DNA of 30,519 nt from the NCBI GenBank assembly GCA_964408155.1, contig CAYOYJ010000008.1, positions 1-30,519 of the forward strand, written 5' to 3'. Source of the stretch: JAAYKM01 sp964408155. GTDB taxonomy: Bacteria > Desulfobacterota > Syntrophia > Syntrophales > JAAYKM01. The position numbers and the translations under genes were made by a program. Positions 22,171 to 30,519 of this stretch are shown here, piece by piece. The notes beneath the pieces were generated by a model. It saw only the letters and a program-made list of their open reading frames with translations. It was not told the origin of the DNA and searched no databases. How positions within the stretch are numbered: the stretch's first letter is position 1; each line of letters begins with the position of its first letter.

Positions 22171-22869
22171 ATGCTTGCTGTCGCCCAGTTCCGCTACTCT
22201 GCAGATAATCTCGCCTACCTGGTCTACGGCCCCCGGTCCGCCATGGCGGTCGACGGCGGCGCCGTGGACGCGATCGCCCGTTTCCTGGAAGAGCAAGGAC
22301 TTGCCCTGGGCTATGTCGTCAACACCCACATGCATTACGATCACACGGCCGGAAACGAATTCCTGCTGCAACACTATCCGGCACAGTACATTACTTGCCG
22401 GGATCTGGCCGATATGGGGAAGATCGCTCTGGACGACGAAAACATTCTGATCTATCCGACCCCGGGTCATTCGGAAGATTCCCTGTGTTTTCACGCAGGT
22501 AATGTGCTCATTTCCGGCGACACCCTGTTTAACGGCACCGTCGGCAACTGCTTTTCCGGTCGAAGCGACCTCTTCTACCAGTCCATCAAAAAGCTCATGG
22601 CCCTGCCGCCGGAAACAATCATCTACGCCGGTCACGATTACGTCAAGGATTCCATATACTTCGCGCGTCAGATGGAACCGGATAACCCGTATCTGAACCG
22701 GTTTCTCCAAGACTACGATTCCGAACACGTCTTCTCGACCCTGGCCGATGAATTCAGGATCAACCCCTATCTGCGCTTCAACGACGAGACAATCATCGCC
22801 GTCCTGCAAAACAAAGGGCTCCCCCACGCCACGGAATGGGAACGCTGGCAGTCCCTCATGACTTTATGA
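22171..22869 (+). CDS. MBL-fold hydrolase, glyoxalase II-like
   Basis: A 232-residue metallo-beta-lactamase fold protein with the binuclear metal motif HMHYDH (His53, 55, Asp57, His58), then PGHSEDSLCF, an ISGDTLFNGTVGNC segment supplying the bridging Asp, and YAGHDYV for the last His. These fit the glyoxalase II/GloB group that hydrolyses thioesters. The frame is open for 68 more codons upstream, but I choose the ATG at 22171 because that stretch is Pro/Phe-rich and unlike the family, and AAGGAA stands before this ATG. The stop is 14 nt before the alcohol dehydrogenase ATG, so they are probably co-transcribed. Confidence 0.87.
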   Translation: MLAVAQFRYSADNLAYLVYGPRSAMAVDGGAVDAIARFLEEQGLALGYVVNTHMHYDHTAGNEFLLQHYPAQYITCRDLADMGKIALDDENILIYPTPGHSEDSLCFHAGNVLISGDTLFNGTVGNCFSGRSDLFYQSIKKLMALPPETIIYAGHDYVKDSIYFARQMEPDNPYLNRFLQDYDSEHVFSTLADEFRINPYLRFNDETIIAVLQNKGLPHATEWERWQSLMTL

Positions 22870-22883
22870 CCGGAGGTCGACCC

Positions 22884-23915
22884 ATGAAAGCCATGCAGCT
22901 CCACCAAATCGCATCCATAAAGGACAATCCTTCACCCCTGACGTATGCGGAGGTCCCGGTACCCACACCGGGACAAGGCGAAATCCTGGTCATGGTGTCC
23001 GTCTGCGGCGTCTGCCATACCGAACTGGATGAAATCGAAGGCCGTACGCCGCCGTCTCAGTTTCCCATGATCCTCGGCCATCAGATCGTCGGGCGCGTGG
23101 CGGCCCTGGGGGATGGCGCGACAAAATGGCAGGTGGGCGACCGCATCGGCATCGGCTGGATTCATTCCGCCTGCGGAACCTGCTTCTTCTGTCAAAACGG
23201 CCTGGAAAATCTCTGTTCCGAATTCAAAGCCACGGGCCGAGATACGACGGGCGGATATGCCGAATATACGACTATCCCGGAAAACTCCGCCTTCCGGATT
23301 CCAGAGTCCTTTTCCGATGCAGAAGCGGCGCCGCTTCTGTGCGCCGGGGCCATCGGCTACCGTTCACTCCGTCTGACGCATCTCGAAAATGGACGGAACC
23401 TGGGGCTTACGGGTTTCGGCGCCTCGGCCCACTTGGTCCTGAAGACGGCCCGCTTTCTTTACCCCAATTCGCGGGTTTTTGTCTTCGCACGCAGCCGGGC
23501 GGAGCAGGCATTCGCCCGCGAACTGGGGGCGGCGTGGGCCGGCGATACCATGGACACACCACCGGAAAAACTCCATGCGATCATCGACACGACCCCTGCC
23601 TGGAAGCCGATCCTGGAAGCCATGAAACACCTGGAACACGGGGGACGTCTGGTCGTCAACGCCATCCGCAAGGAGGAGGGGGACAAGGAGAGTCTTCTGG
23701 CCTGGGATTACCCGTCTCAGCTCTGGCAGGAAAAAGAGATTAAGAGCGTGGCCAACGTCACCCGCAGGGATATTTCCGATTTCCTGAATATTGCCGAGCA
23801 GATCGCCATCCGTCCCCAGTACGAGACCTATCCCCTGGCGGAGGCCAACCGGGCACTGGGTGAACTCAAGGCGGGAACCGTTCGGGGGGCCAAGGTGCTG
23901 GTCATCGGTCGATAA
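22884..23915 (+). CDS. Zinc-dependent alcohol dehydrogenase (MDR family)
   Basis: A 343-residue medium-chain dehydrogenase. The catalytic zinc site includes Cys44 in CGVCHTE and His66 in LGHQIVG; the structural zinc site has Cys 97, 100, 103 and 111 in CGTCFFC and ENLC. The GroES-like N-terminal domain is followed by a Rossmann domain whose loop reads GFGASAH in place of a typical GxGxxG. It oxidises alcohols or reduces aldehydes with NAD(P). The ATG follows CGGAGG by 7 nt; a longer frame would add 16 residues overlapping the upstream gene. The neighbouring MBL hydrolase suggests aldehyde or thioester detoxification, which is inference. Confidence 0.92.
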   Translation: MKAMQLHQIASIKDNPSPLTYAEVPVPTPGQGEILVMVSVCGVCHTELDEIEGRTPPSQFPMILGHQIVGRVAALGDGATKWQVGDRIGIGWIHSACGTCFFCQNGLENLCSEFKATGRDTTGGYAEYTTIPENSAFRIPESFSDAEAAPLLCAGAIGYRSLRLTHLENGRNLGLTGFGASAHLVLKTARFLYPNSRVFVFARSRAEQAFARELGAAWAGDTMDTPPEKLHAIIDTTPAWKPILEAMKHLEHGGRLVVNAIRKEEGDKESLLAWDYPSQLWQEKEIKSVANVTRRDISDFLNIAEQIAIRPQYETYPLAEANRALGELKAGTVRGAKVLVIGR

Positions 23916-23978
23916 ACACTGGCGCCCGTGTTCGAAATATTGTAAAAAGGAGACTATTTTTTGCGGTGAGAGGAAGCG

Positions 23979-25352
23979 ATGGTGCTTTTCGGAAAAGTCA
24001 AAAGGGTCCTCTGTTCGGTTAAATCCGCCATCGCCATCCTCGTCTGTTTCGCCGTTCTTTCCGCCATCGGCACCCTGGTGCCCCAAGGCCCCCTGCCGCA
24101 TGAAGCCGAAACATCGTCAACCCTTCACGCCGTTCTGAACACCCTGCAAATCTACAACATCTTCCACTCCTTCTGGTTTGCCGCCCTGACCGTGCTGCTG
24201 GCCCTGAATCTCATTTTCTGCACCTGGTTCCGCCTCTTGGCCAAACCGGCGGCTGGCCAATCCGACCGTTCAGTCAACGGCGATCGTCTCGCTTTCCCCG
24301 CCGGGAACACAGCGGCTTCCTTTAATTTATCAACCTGTTACACCGATGAAACCACGCGTATCGCAGGTCTGATGTCCGGCCGTTTCCGCCGCCTGATCCG
24401 CTCCGCCCGGGAAAACGAGACGGTGTTCCGGGGCGAAAAGGGCCTTCTGTCCGTCTACGGCGTTTATCTGATCCATGCCAGTATCCTCCTGATTCTCCTG
24501 GGAGCGGTGCTCGATGCCTTTTTCAGCACGAAAGGGAGCATGCAGATCGCCGAGGGGACAACGGAGAATCTCCTGTACCTGGACGGCGACCCGGGGGTGA
24601 GGAAACTGGATTTCGCCGTCCGGTGTGATCGATTTACCTTGACCCTCTATGACACCGGCGCACCCAAAATGTACCGCTCGGACCTCACGTTTCTCAAGGA
24701 TGAGCGCCCCGTGCAGCAGAGCGCCATTCGGGTCAATCACCCCACCACCTTCGGGGGGCTTCGCTTCTACCAGGCGAGCTACGGCGAAATCCCTGTCGCG
24801 GCGGTGCGTTACACTCGCCTGCCGGGGGGGGGAAAATCGGAGGCGCTCCATACGACCACGGGACAACTCTATCCACTACCGGGGGATGACGCTGCCTTCG
24901 AGGTCATCCGGATGGAGGAGAATTTCATGAACATGGGACCCGCTGCCAAACTCCGCGTCCATTCGCCCCAGAGAGAGATGCAGTTCTGGATTTTCCAGCA
25001 TATCGATACCCTGCGGCAGACCTATCCCGATGTATTCGACAGTATGCCCGTCCTGAATCCGGCGTCTTTTGCGCCCTATGTCTTTACCCTGGACGGCACG
25101 CAGAGTCGCTATTACACGGGCCTGCAGGTGATGCGGGAGCCGGGTGCGTTCTGGGTCGGCCTGGGGGCCGCTCTGATGATCATGGGTTTTATTACCGTCT
25201 TCTTCTGTCCACAGCGGCAGGTCTGGGTGGCGGTTAACAAGACAGAGAGGGGCACGGCCATTCGGATCGCCGGACTCAGCCGGCGCGACCCGGCAGGACT
25301 GCAGAAACAAATAGCGGATATCAAAACGGATATTAAAAACAAGGGCGTCTGA
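23979..25352 (+). CDS. resB: Cytochrome c biogenesis protein ResB (Ccs1)
   Basis: A 457-residue membrane protein of the ResB/Ccs1 family. Transmembrane segments are visible at about residues 10-32, 55-78 and 158-180, followed by a large periplasmic domain (about 185-385), and a fourth segment near 390-410 (GLGAALMIMGFITVFFC). An early 'SAIGTLVPQ' motif is typical. In system II cytochrome c maturation ResB and CcsA form the complex that exports heme and attaches it to apocytochrome CxxCH motifs. AGAGGAAGCG precedes the ATG. The CcsA gene follows after 196 nt, which contain a small repeat element, so the two probably still work as one unit. Confidence 0.93.
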   Translation: MVLFGKVKRVLCSVKSAIAILVCFAVLSAIGTLVPQGPLPHEAETSSTLHAVLNTLQIYNIFHSFWFAALTVLLALNLIFCTWFRLLAKPAAGQSDRSVNGDRLAFPAGNTAASFNLSTCYTDETTRIAGLMSGRFRRLIRSARENETVFRGEKGLLSVYGVYLIHASILLILLGAVLDAFFSTKGSMQIAEGTTENLLYLDGDPGVRKLDFAVRCDRFTLTLYDTGAPKMYRSDLTFLKDERPVQQSAIRVNHPTTFGGLRFYQASYGEIPVAAVRYTRLPGGGKSEALHTTTGQLYPLPGDDAAFEVIRMEENFMNMGPAAKLRVHSPQREMQFWIFQHIDTLRQTYPDVFDSMPVLNPASFAPYVFTLDGTQSRYYTGLQVMREPGAFWVGLGAALMIMGFITVFFCPQRQVWVAVNKTERGTAIRIAGLSRRDPAGLQKQIADIKTDIKNKGV

Positions 25353-25395
25353 AGCATCCATTCAAAAGACGGAGCCCAACCTGACTGTTCCATTC

Positions 25396-25505
25396 TCGTC
25401 ATACCGGTGAAAGCCGGTATCGGGAATCAGTAGATCTTTATGAACTCCCCCATAGCCAGGTACGGGACAGGCTCTTCGTCGCCCGATTCTTGCGCGGAAT
25501 GACGA
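25396..25505. repeat. MITE/REP-like element with TCGTCAT/ATGACGA ends
   Basis: About 110 bp bounded by TCGTCAT (25396-25402) and ATGACGA (25499-25505), with an internal CATACCGGTGAAAGCCGGTA hairpin. This matches the general form of dispersed 'CGTCAT-CC-GCGAAAGC-GG' repeats seen in many bacterial genomes. It is inserted between resB and ccsA. Only one copy is obvious in the window. Confidence 0.5.
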
Positions 25506-25548
25506 AACTGAAAGAAAGCAGCAACACATAAAAAGTAAGGAGAACCGG

Positions 25549-26388
25549 TTGGCCGACACCCAAATTCTCAGCATCGTCACCTTCGTTTACCTGGGAGGCT
25601 TTCTCGCCTACCTGGTCCACCTGCTCAGCGGGAAACCGTTCATCGGCCTCTTGGGTACCGGCGCCCTGTTATCGGGTTTTCTTGCCCACACGGCGGCGCT
25701 GCTGCTTCGCTGGAAGGCCGCCTATGCCGTCGGCTACGATCACCCGCCGCTGACCGGCTTCTACGAATCCCTGATCTTTTTCTCCTGGGCGATTATCCTC
25801 CTGTATTTACTCATGGAATGGAGGACTCGGGCGCGCATTCTTGGCATATTTGTGGTGCCGGTGGCGTTTTTATGCCTCGCTTTTGCCTCGCTCTCTCCGG
25901 ATATGAACACCCGCATCCAGCCCCTCATCCCGGCCCTCCAGAGCAACTGGCTGACGAGTCACGTCCTGACCTGTTTTATGGGTTACGCCGCCTTCACGAC
26001 GGCCTTCGGCACGGGTATCCTTTTCCTGATCGGCGACTGCGGAAAAGGGAGCATGAAGACAGCGAAAATCCTGACCCTGATTCCTCAGGCGGACCTGTTG
26101 GAGGAACTGATTTACAAGAGTGTCCTCCTCGGCTTTATTCTGCTTACCCTGGGCATCTTCACCGGCTCCGTCTGGGCGCATTACGCCTGGGGCTCCTACT
26201 GGAGCTGGGACCCGAAAGAAACCTGGTCGCTCATCACCTGGCTCATCTATGCGGCGCTTCTCCACGGCCGTTATGCCCAGGGCTGGCGGGGTCGCCGCCT
26301 GGCCGTCACGGCCCTGGTCGGCTTCGCCGCGGTATTGTTCACCTACCTGGGTGTCAATTACCTCCCGGGGCTGCACAGTTATTTATAA
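25549..26388 (+). CDS. ccsA: Cytochrome c biogenesis protein CcsA (ResC)
   Basis: A 279-residue polytopic membrane protein with about eight hydrophobic segments and the conserved tryptophan-rich WGSYWSWDPKETW motif (about 214-226), the heme-handling WWD-type signature. The start is TTG at 25549, supported by AAGGAG at 6 nt; no ATG is available upstream in frame. It pairs with ResB for heme delivery to c-type apocytochromes outside the membrane. The gene product starts ADTQILSIVTFVYLGGFLAY, a typical first membrane segment. Confidence 0.93.
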   Translation: MADTQILSIVTFVYLGGFLAYLVHLLSGKPFIGLLGTGALLSGFLAHTAALLLRWKAAYAVGYDHPPLTGFYESLIFFSWAIILLYLLMEWRTRARILGIFVVPVAFLCLAFASLSPDMNTRIQPLIPALQSNWLTSHVLTCFMGYAAFTTAFGTGILFLIGDCGKGSMKTAKILTLIPQADLLEELIYKSVLLGFILLTLGIFTGSVWAHYAWGSYWSWDPKETWSLITWLIYAALLHGRYAQGWRGRRLAVTALVGFAAVLFTYLGVNYLPGLHSYL

Positions 26389-26516
26389 GTATGGCTTCTC
26401 TTGAAAAATGTAAATTGATGCCAGGCAATAAAGGGTTAGTTGGGATCTTCCCCAACTCCAATTTAAACAAATTTTACACATCAATAATTCTCCCCTCTTT
26501 AAGATCAGACTGCAGA

Positions 26517-26583
26517 GGCAACCCTGGCGGTTGCCCTGGGTGGGGCTAAGGTTGACCGCCAAGGAGAGGAGCAAGCCCTACCC
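26517..26583. repeat. Inverted-repeat structure in the convergent ccsA/corC-like intergenic gap
   Basis: A perfect GGCAACC/GGTTGCC hairpin (26517-26535) sits beside a GGGTGGGGCT/AGCCCTACCC inverted repeat (26538-26547 and 26574-26583, one G-U). The following bases look like a degraded dispersed-repeat end (CTCGAAATGACA). It may act as a terminator for either gene but lacks a clean T tail. Confidence 0.4.
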
Positions 26584-26654
26584 TGACATTAAAAACCAAG
26601 ATTTCTCACTGGCGCTCGAAATGACAACCGTAGAATAGCAGCAAGGGGGCGGGG

Positions 26655-27959
26655 TTATTCTTCCGGCGGCAGGGGGGTGACGAGGACCTTGTCCACCCGG
26701 TGGCCGTCCATGTCCATCACCTCGAAACGCAGCCCTTCCCAGTCAAAATGATCCGCCGCAGAGGGAATCCGCCCCATGTGCTTCATGACAAAGCCCCCCA
26801 GGGTCTGGTAGTCGCCCCGTTCTTCCTCGGGCAGTTTCGTGATGTTGAAGAGTTCCTTCAGCTCATCCGCAGGCAGCATGCCGTCCAGGAGCCAGGAACC
26901 GTCCTCCCGGCGCACGGCAGTCTCCCAGCTCTCCTCTCCCATGCCGGGCATCACCCCCACGATAGCCTCCAGAATATCGTGGAGGGTCACGAGCCCCTGG
27001 GTGCTCCCATACTCATCGACGACCAGGGCAATGTGATTTCCGGATTGCTTGAACAATTCCAGCACCTTGAGTGTCGTCATCCCCTCGTGAACGAACAGGG
27101 GTTTGATCAGGTCCTGTTTCAGGTCGGGGGATTCACCCCGGGCCATAGACAGGCACAGCGATTTCAACGACACAACCCCCAGGATATTCTCCAGGGAGCC
27201 CTGGCAGACGGGAAACTGACTGTAGCCGCTGTCCTGGATGCGCTGCCAGTTGTCCTTCAGAGAGAGGCTGACATCGAGCCAAGTGATTTCGGCGCGGGGC
27301 GTCATCAGGACACTGGCCTTGCGGTCGCCCAGACGGAAGACGCTCTCCACCAGATCCTGTTCCGTCTCTTCGAAAACGCCCATCCGGGTGCCCTGATCGA
27401 TGAGGACCTTGATTTCCTCGGGCGTCACCGCCGCATCGGACGACGGCGGAATCCGCAGCAGGCGGAGGATGCCCTCCGTCGAGAGGTGCAGGAAATGAAC
27501 CAGGGGCGAAGCCAGGCGGGCCAGCATCGCCATGGGACCGGCGACGGCCGACGCTATCCGTTCCGGATGCGTCAACGCCAGCCGTTTCGGAACAAGTTCT
27601 CCTATGATTAAAGATAGATAGGTTATCATGAGCACCACAGCAAACAGGGAAACCGTGGCGGCATAGGGGGCGACGGCGGGATAATTTTTCAGGTAAGCCG
27701 CCATCTTCTCCGCCACCGTTGTCCCGCCGAACGCACCGGCCAGAATCCCGATGAGAGTGATCCCCACCTGGACGGTGGACAGGAAATAACCGGGCGCGGA
27801 GGCGAGCTCCATCGCTTTTTTCGCCTTGGGATGCCCCTCGTTGATCCACTGCTGAAGGCGTTCTTTCCGGGACGAGATCACCGCCATTTCGGACATGGCG
27901 AAAATCCCATTGGCGATGACTAGAATCAGGATAATCAGAATTTCAATCCCGATGGACAT
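26655..27959 (-). CDS. CNNM/HlyC/CorC family membrane protein (DUF21-CBS-transporter associated domain)
   Basis: A 434-residue protein with an N-terminal DUF21 membrane domain (about residues 1-185; hydrophobic segments IEILIILILVIANGIFAM, VQVGITLIGILAGAF and a YLSLIIGELVPKRLAL stretch), a tandem CBS pair (about 200-335, including ALVVDEYGSTQGLVTLHDIL) and a C-terminal CorC/HlyC domain (about 350-430, ending VDKVLVTPLPPEE). Such proteins are associated with Mg or Co efflux and resistance, and the 'hemolysin' name is historical. An AAAGGAT site precedes the ATG. It is convergent with ccsA and divergent from menG, so it is an independent unit. Confidence 0.93.
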   Translation of the reverse strand: MSIGIEILIILILVIANGIFAMSEMAVISSRKERLQQWINEGHPKAKKAMELASAPGYFLSTVQVGITLIGILAGAFGGTTVAEKMAAYLKNYPAVAPYAATVSLFAVVLMITYLSLIIGELVPKRLALTHPERIASAVAGPMAMLARLASPLVHFLHLSTEGILRLLRIPPSSDAAVTPEEIKVLIDQGTRMGVFEETEQDLVESVFRLGDRKASVLMTPRAEITWLDVSLSLKDNWQRIQDSGYSQFPVCQGSLENILGVVSLKSLCLSMARGESPDLKQDLIKPLFVHEGMTTLKVLELFKQSGNHIALVVDEYGSTQGLVTLHDILEAIVGVMPGMGEESWETAVRREDGSWLLDGMLPADELKELFNITKLPEEERGDYQTLGGFVMKHMGRIPSAADHFDWEGLRFEVMDMDGHRVDKVLVTPLPPEE

Positions 27960-28097
27960 GCAAGGATCCTTTCTAAAAAACGCTTTTCATCTTTCATATA
28001 AGAATAACCGGGTCTTTTCAAGGATAAAGCCCAAAAAGCGTATTCGCTTGACCCTCTTCGGCATTTCCGCTATAGTCCGCCGCCAGGATTAAGCGAC

Positions 28098-28127
28098 TTG
28101 ACAATAAATTGCTGAAAGAACAATAAT
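28098..28127 (+). promoter_or_regulatory. Sigma-70-type promoter upstream of menG
   Basis: TTGACA (28098-28103) and AATAAT (28122-28127) are separated by 18 nt, a near-consensus housekeeping promoter, about 180 nt before menG. Confidence 0.55.
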
Positions 28128-28303
28128 TTCATGTTATTAAGCGTAAAAGTCACATGGGAGAGTATTTCGAACGAATGCGAAAAAAACTTCATCGCTTAAA
28201 ATAGCTTAACCTAAAGATTTTTCCCTGCAGAATGACAAGGGATGATCATAATTGAGCCTGAGTAAAAAGGGAAACAGGTTATAAAAAGGAAGATGCTTCC
28301 TCC

Positions 28304-29059
28304 ATGGCCAAACGATTGAAAAGACTATACCCCGCGGTGGCCACCGTTTCGGGCACACAGCATATCGGCATGGTCGAGGACATTTTCAGCACCATCCCCG
28401 AACGCTACGATTTCCTGAATCATCTCATGAGCTTTTCCATGGACCGGGGATGGCGTACCTTCGCCGTGGAAAAGATGCGCTTTTTCCGGACGCACCGTTT
28501 TCTGGACATCGCCACCGGCACGGGGGACCTGGCCATTGCCGCCGCACGCGCTTATCCGGCTATTCAGGTCACCGGCCTTGATTTCGCCCGGGAAATGATG
28601 GCCGTGGCCAGGGATAAAATCAGCAGACGACGGCTGAGCAACCGGATTGCCTTGCTCCAGGGGGATGCGATGCAAATTCCTCTTCCTGATCGCTCCGTTG
28701 ATGTCAGTGCCGCGGCGTTCGGCATCCGGAACATGCCCGACCGCAAAAAAGCCCTGAAAGAGATGCGCCGGGTAACGACGCCCGGCGGGCAGGTTATGAT
28801 TCTTGAGATGAACTTTCCCCGACAGGCCTGGTGGGCCGGGGGGTATCGTCTCTACCTGCGGCACGTCATGCCCCGCATCGCCGCCGTCTTTACCAAAAAT
28901 CCGGCAGCTTACCGCTATCTGGCCGATTCAATAATGAATTTCCCCAGGCCGGGTGCTTTTGCCCGCCTGATGCGGGAGGCCGGTTTGAAGAACATTGTGC
29001 AGTACTCCCTGACCATAGGGACCACTTACCTCCACGTGGGAGACAGACCGGATGACTAA
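28304..29059 (+). CDS. menG: Demethylmenaquinone methyltransferase (UbiE/MenG)
   Basis: A 251-residue SAM-dependent methyltransferase of the UbiE/COQ5 family. Motif I is DIATGTGDLAI (about residues 68-78); conserved family segments are the N-terminal FSTIPERYDFLNHLMS, then AFGIRNMPDRKKALKEM and LYLRHVMPRIAAVF. It C-methylates demethylmenaquinone in the last step of menaquinone synthesis at the membrane. The ATG is preceded by AAGGAAG. Its last eight bases overlap the MenA gene, so the two final steps of the pathway are coupled. With menA present, menaquinone is the expected product. Confidence 0.93.
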   Translation: MAKRLKRLYPAVATVSGTQHIGMVEDIFSTIPERYDFLNHLMSFSMDRGWRTFAVEKMRFFRTHRFLDIATGTGDLAIAAARAYPAIQVTGLDFAREMMAVARDKISRRRLSNRIALLQGDAMQIPLPDRSVDVSAAAFGIRNMPDRKKALKEMRRVTTPGGQVMILEMNFPRQAWWAGGYRLYLRHVMPRIAAVFTKNPAAYRYLADSIMNFPRPGAFARLMREAGLKNIVQYSLTIGTTYLHVGDRPDD

Positions 29060-29948
29060 GGACGCCCTGAAAGCCTGGTTTCAGGCCAGCCGTCCGCCCT
29101 TTTACATCGCCACCCTGATTCCCCTGACGATCGGCTGGGTGCTGGCGGGCCAGGAAGGGGCCTGGCACCCCTGGCGATTCCTGCTGATCAACGCCGGGGC
29201 CTTGATGGTCCATCTGGCGACCAATCTCGCCAATGATTATTTCGACTATATCCAGGGCGCCGATGACGGAGCCTCCATCGGCGGCTCCCGGGTTATTCAG
29301 GAGGGCAAGATCGCGCCCGCCGCGCTGAAAAAAGCCATTATTTCACTTTATTTTCTGGCCTTTTCCGTCGCCTTTTATCTGATGAACACCCTTGATCTCT
29401 GGGCCATGTTTCCGGTGGTGCTCTTCTCTTTTTGCAGCAGCCTCTTCTACGTCGCCCCGCCGATCCGCTATGGCTATCACGGTCTGGGGGAAGTTTTTGT
29501 CGGCTTGAACATGGGACCCGTCATGGTCGTCGGAACCTACTGGGTCATCGCCGGGCGGCTTGACTGGCTGCCATTTTTCATCTCCCTGCCCGTCGGGCTT
29601 ATGGTGGCTTCCATCCTTTACTATCAGAGCATCCCCGACATCGACACGGACAGGGCCATCGGGAAGCAAACCGTCGCCGTCCGTCTGGGGCTGAAAAGAG
29701 CCAAGATCGGCCTGGTCGGTTTCTGGATAACCATTTACGCCGCCATGATTGCCCTGACCGGATCCGGATATTTGTATTGGCCGGCCCTGGTCGGTCTGTT
29801 GACCGTTCCCATCTTTCTGCGCCTCCTCCTGCTGCTACGTAAGACAACCGATACCGTCGTTATGGACGGCTATGGAAAATATATCCGCATTCTCTATTTC
29901 TTCAACGGGGTGGCTATTATCCTTTCCATTTTACTCCGGCGCTTTTGA
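29052..29948 (+). CDS. menA: 1,4-dihydroxy-2-naphthoate prenyltransferase (MenA), UbiA family
   Basis: A 298-residue polytopic UbiA-type prenyltransferase with two Asp-rich motifs: NLANDYFDY (about 58-66), for the prenyl diphosphate, and SIPDIDTDRAIGKQT (about 193-207). Around eight membrane segments can be seen. It attaches a polyprenyl chain to dihydroxynaphthoate to give demethylmenaquinone. The ATG overlaps the menG stop. No other men genes (menBCDEF) are in the window; they or the futalosine pathway must be elsewhere if the pathway is complete. Confidence 0.9.
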   Translation: MTKDALKAWFQASRPPFYIATLIPLTIGWVLAGQEGAWHPWRFLLINAGALMVHLATNLANDYFDYIQGADDGASIGGSRVIQEGKIAPAALKKAIISLYFLAFSVAFYLMNTLDLWAMFPVVLFSFCSSLFYVAPPIRYGYHGLGEVFVGLNMGPVMVVGTYWVIAGRLDWLPFFISLPVGLMVASILYYQSIPDIDTDRAIGKQTVAVRLGLKRAKIGLVGFWITIYAAMIALTGSGYLYWPALVGLLTVPIFLRLLLLLRKTTDTVVMDGYGKYIRILYFFNGVAIILSILLRRF

Positions 29949-30092
29949 TCATCACCCAGGCTATCTCCTCCTTGGCTATCCTTAACATCAACAAGCGTAT
30001 ACAAGCGAAAAGAACTTGCCAACCATTTGAAAATCCCTTAGAGATATCCTCTGCACAGAGTGAAAAAGTCATGGATGGATCAGAAAACAGCC

Positions 30093-30519
30093 ATGCCCTG
30101 GTACACCATACATACAAGAAGTCGTCATGAAAACAAGGCATTCGAAGGCCTGACCCAGAAATCCTTTATGACGTTTCTGCCGAAAATCTCCATCTGGAGC
30201 AGCCGCAAAGACCGGAAAAAGCGGATATGCATTCCCTTGTTCCCGGGATATCTGTTTGTCGATGTGGCAGACCTGACGGGCGTGAAAATGGTCGAAATTC
30301 TGAAGACTTTCGGCGTAGTACGCATTCTGGGAAACCGGATTGACGGCACACCTGCCGCCGTACCGGAAAAGACCATAACCACAATCCAGAAACTGGTCTC
30401 TTCCGAAGTCGATATCCGGCAGGCACAGTATCCGAAGCTGGGGGAACCGGCGGTGATTATTGACGGCCCCTTCACGGGAATCGAGGGGCATGTGGAGAAA
30501 ACGGATTATAAAAACGAGA
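30093..30519 (+). CDS. NusG/RfaH-like transcription antiterminator, N-terminal part (runs off window)
   Basis: The frame from the ATG at 30093 stays open to the end of the window (142 codons) and begins PWYTIHTRSRHENKAFEGL. It continues with an IPLFPGYLFVDVA segment and a FGVVRILGN segment, then PVAVPEKTI-like and GEPAVIIDGPFTGIEGHV regions, the last marking the start of a KOW domain. This is the plan of NusG-family N-terminal domains of the RfaH/UpxY specialised type, which bind RNA polymerase and suppress pausing in long operons. Such genes commonly stand at the head of exopolysaccharide or O-antigen clusters. The gene has no strong Shine-Dalgarno and is cut at the right edge. Confidence 0.87.
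   Translation, partial: MPWYTIHTRSRHENKAFEGLTQKSFMTFLPKISIWSSRKDRKKRICIPLFPGYLFVDVADLTGVKMVEILKTFGVVRILGNRIDGTPAAVPEKTITTIQKLVSSEVDIRQAQYPKLGEPAVIIDGPFTGIEGHVEKTDYKNE

Noticed and set aside
30069..30491. Minus-strand frames at the right end of the window
   Set aside because: They are shadows of the NusG-like gene, whose plus-strand frame carries recognisable family motifs.

Overview
The window reads as a chromosomal segment of an anaerobic, moderately GC-rich Gram-negative bacterium. Desulfobacterota, perhaps a Syntrophus/Smithella-like lineage, is the best guess. The evidence is the mix of ferredoxin-fused MinD ATPases, NifX-like proteins, a DUF5320 protein, a sigma-54 activator, a molybdenum hydroxylase with a YqeB/EF2563-type selenium-linked partner, system II cytochrome c maturation and menaquinone synthesis. 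This is inference from gene content only; there is no rRNA or other marker in the window. I found no tRNA, rRNA, CRISPR array, integrase or transposase.

Layout. 1-550: the C-terminal part of an Asp/Glu/hydantoin racemase-like gene (+), with an in-frame TGA at its very start, closed by a perfect palindromic terminator. 566-2661 (-): a MoaD/ThiS-like protein, a small Cys-rich ORF, a NifU/IscU-like scaffold and a DUF364 protein. 3108-10200 (-): the most interesting block. A tightly overlapping set (MinD-ferredoxin ATPase, methyltransferase, radical SAM enzyme, FmdB zinc ribbon, second MinD-ferredoxin ATPase) lies downstream of a rhodanese-fused CoA-disulfide/persulfide reductase, a NifX-like protein, a DUF5320 protein and a NifX/zinc-ribbon fusion. 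The fusion gene has a near-consensus sigma-54 promoter and a sigma-54 activator immediately upstream. 11903-11969: a compact three-way-junction fold. 12009-13628 (-): an orphan ModA-like binding protein with a second DUF364 protein. 13900-15717 (-): an MBL-fold hydrolase and YqeB-like protein. 16202-19956 (-): a three-subunit xanthine dehydrogenase-family operon (FAD, 2Fe-2S, Mo) with a long leader containing a terminator-like hairpin. 20575-21879 (-): an aminotransferase. 22171-26388 (+): glyoxalase II-like hydrolase, zinc alcohol dehydrogenase, ResB and CcsA. 26655-27959 (-): CorC/HlyC-type CBS membrane protein. 28304-29948 (+): MenG and MenA. 30093-end (+): the start of a NusG/RfaH-like antiterminator, which often heads a surface-polysaccharide cluster.

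Theme. Many left-hand genes point to handling of metals, sulfur and Fe-S clusters: NifU-like, NifX-like, MinD-ferredoxin, persulfide reductase, ModA-like, MoaD-like, YqeB and the molybdenum hydroxylase. I read the 3.1-10.2 kb block as a possible uncharacterised metallocluster-assembly or redox-maturation module under sigma-54 control. Each family assignment is well supported; the joint function is inference. The right-hand part is ordinary respiratory biogenesis (cytochrome c, menaquinone).
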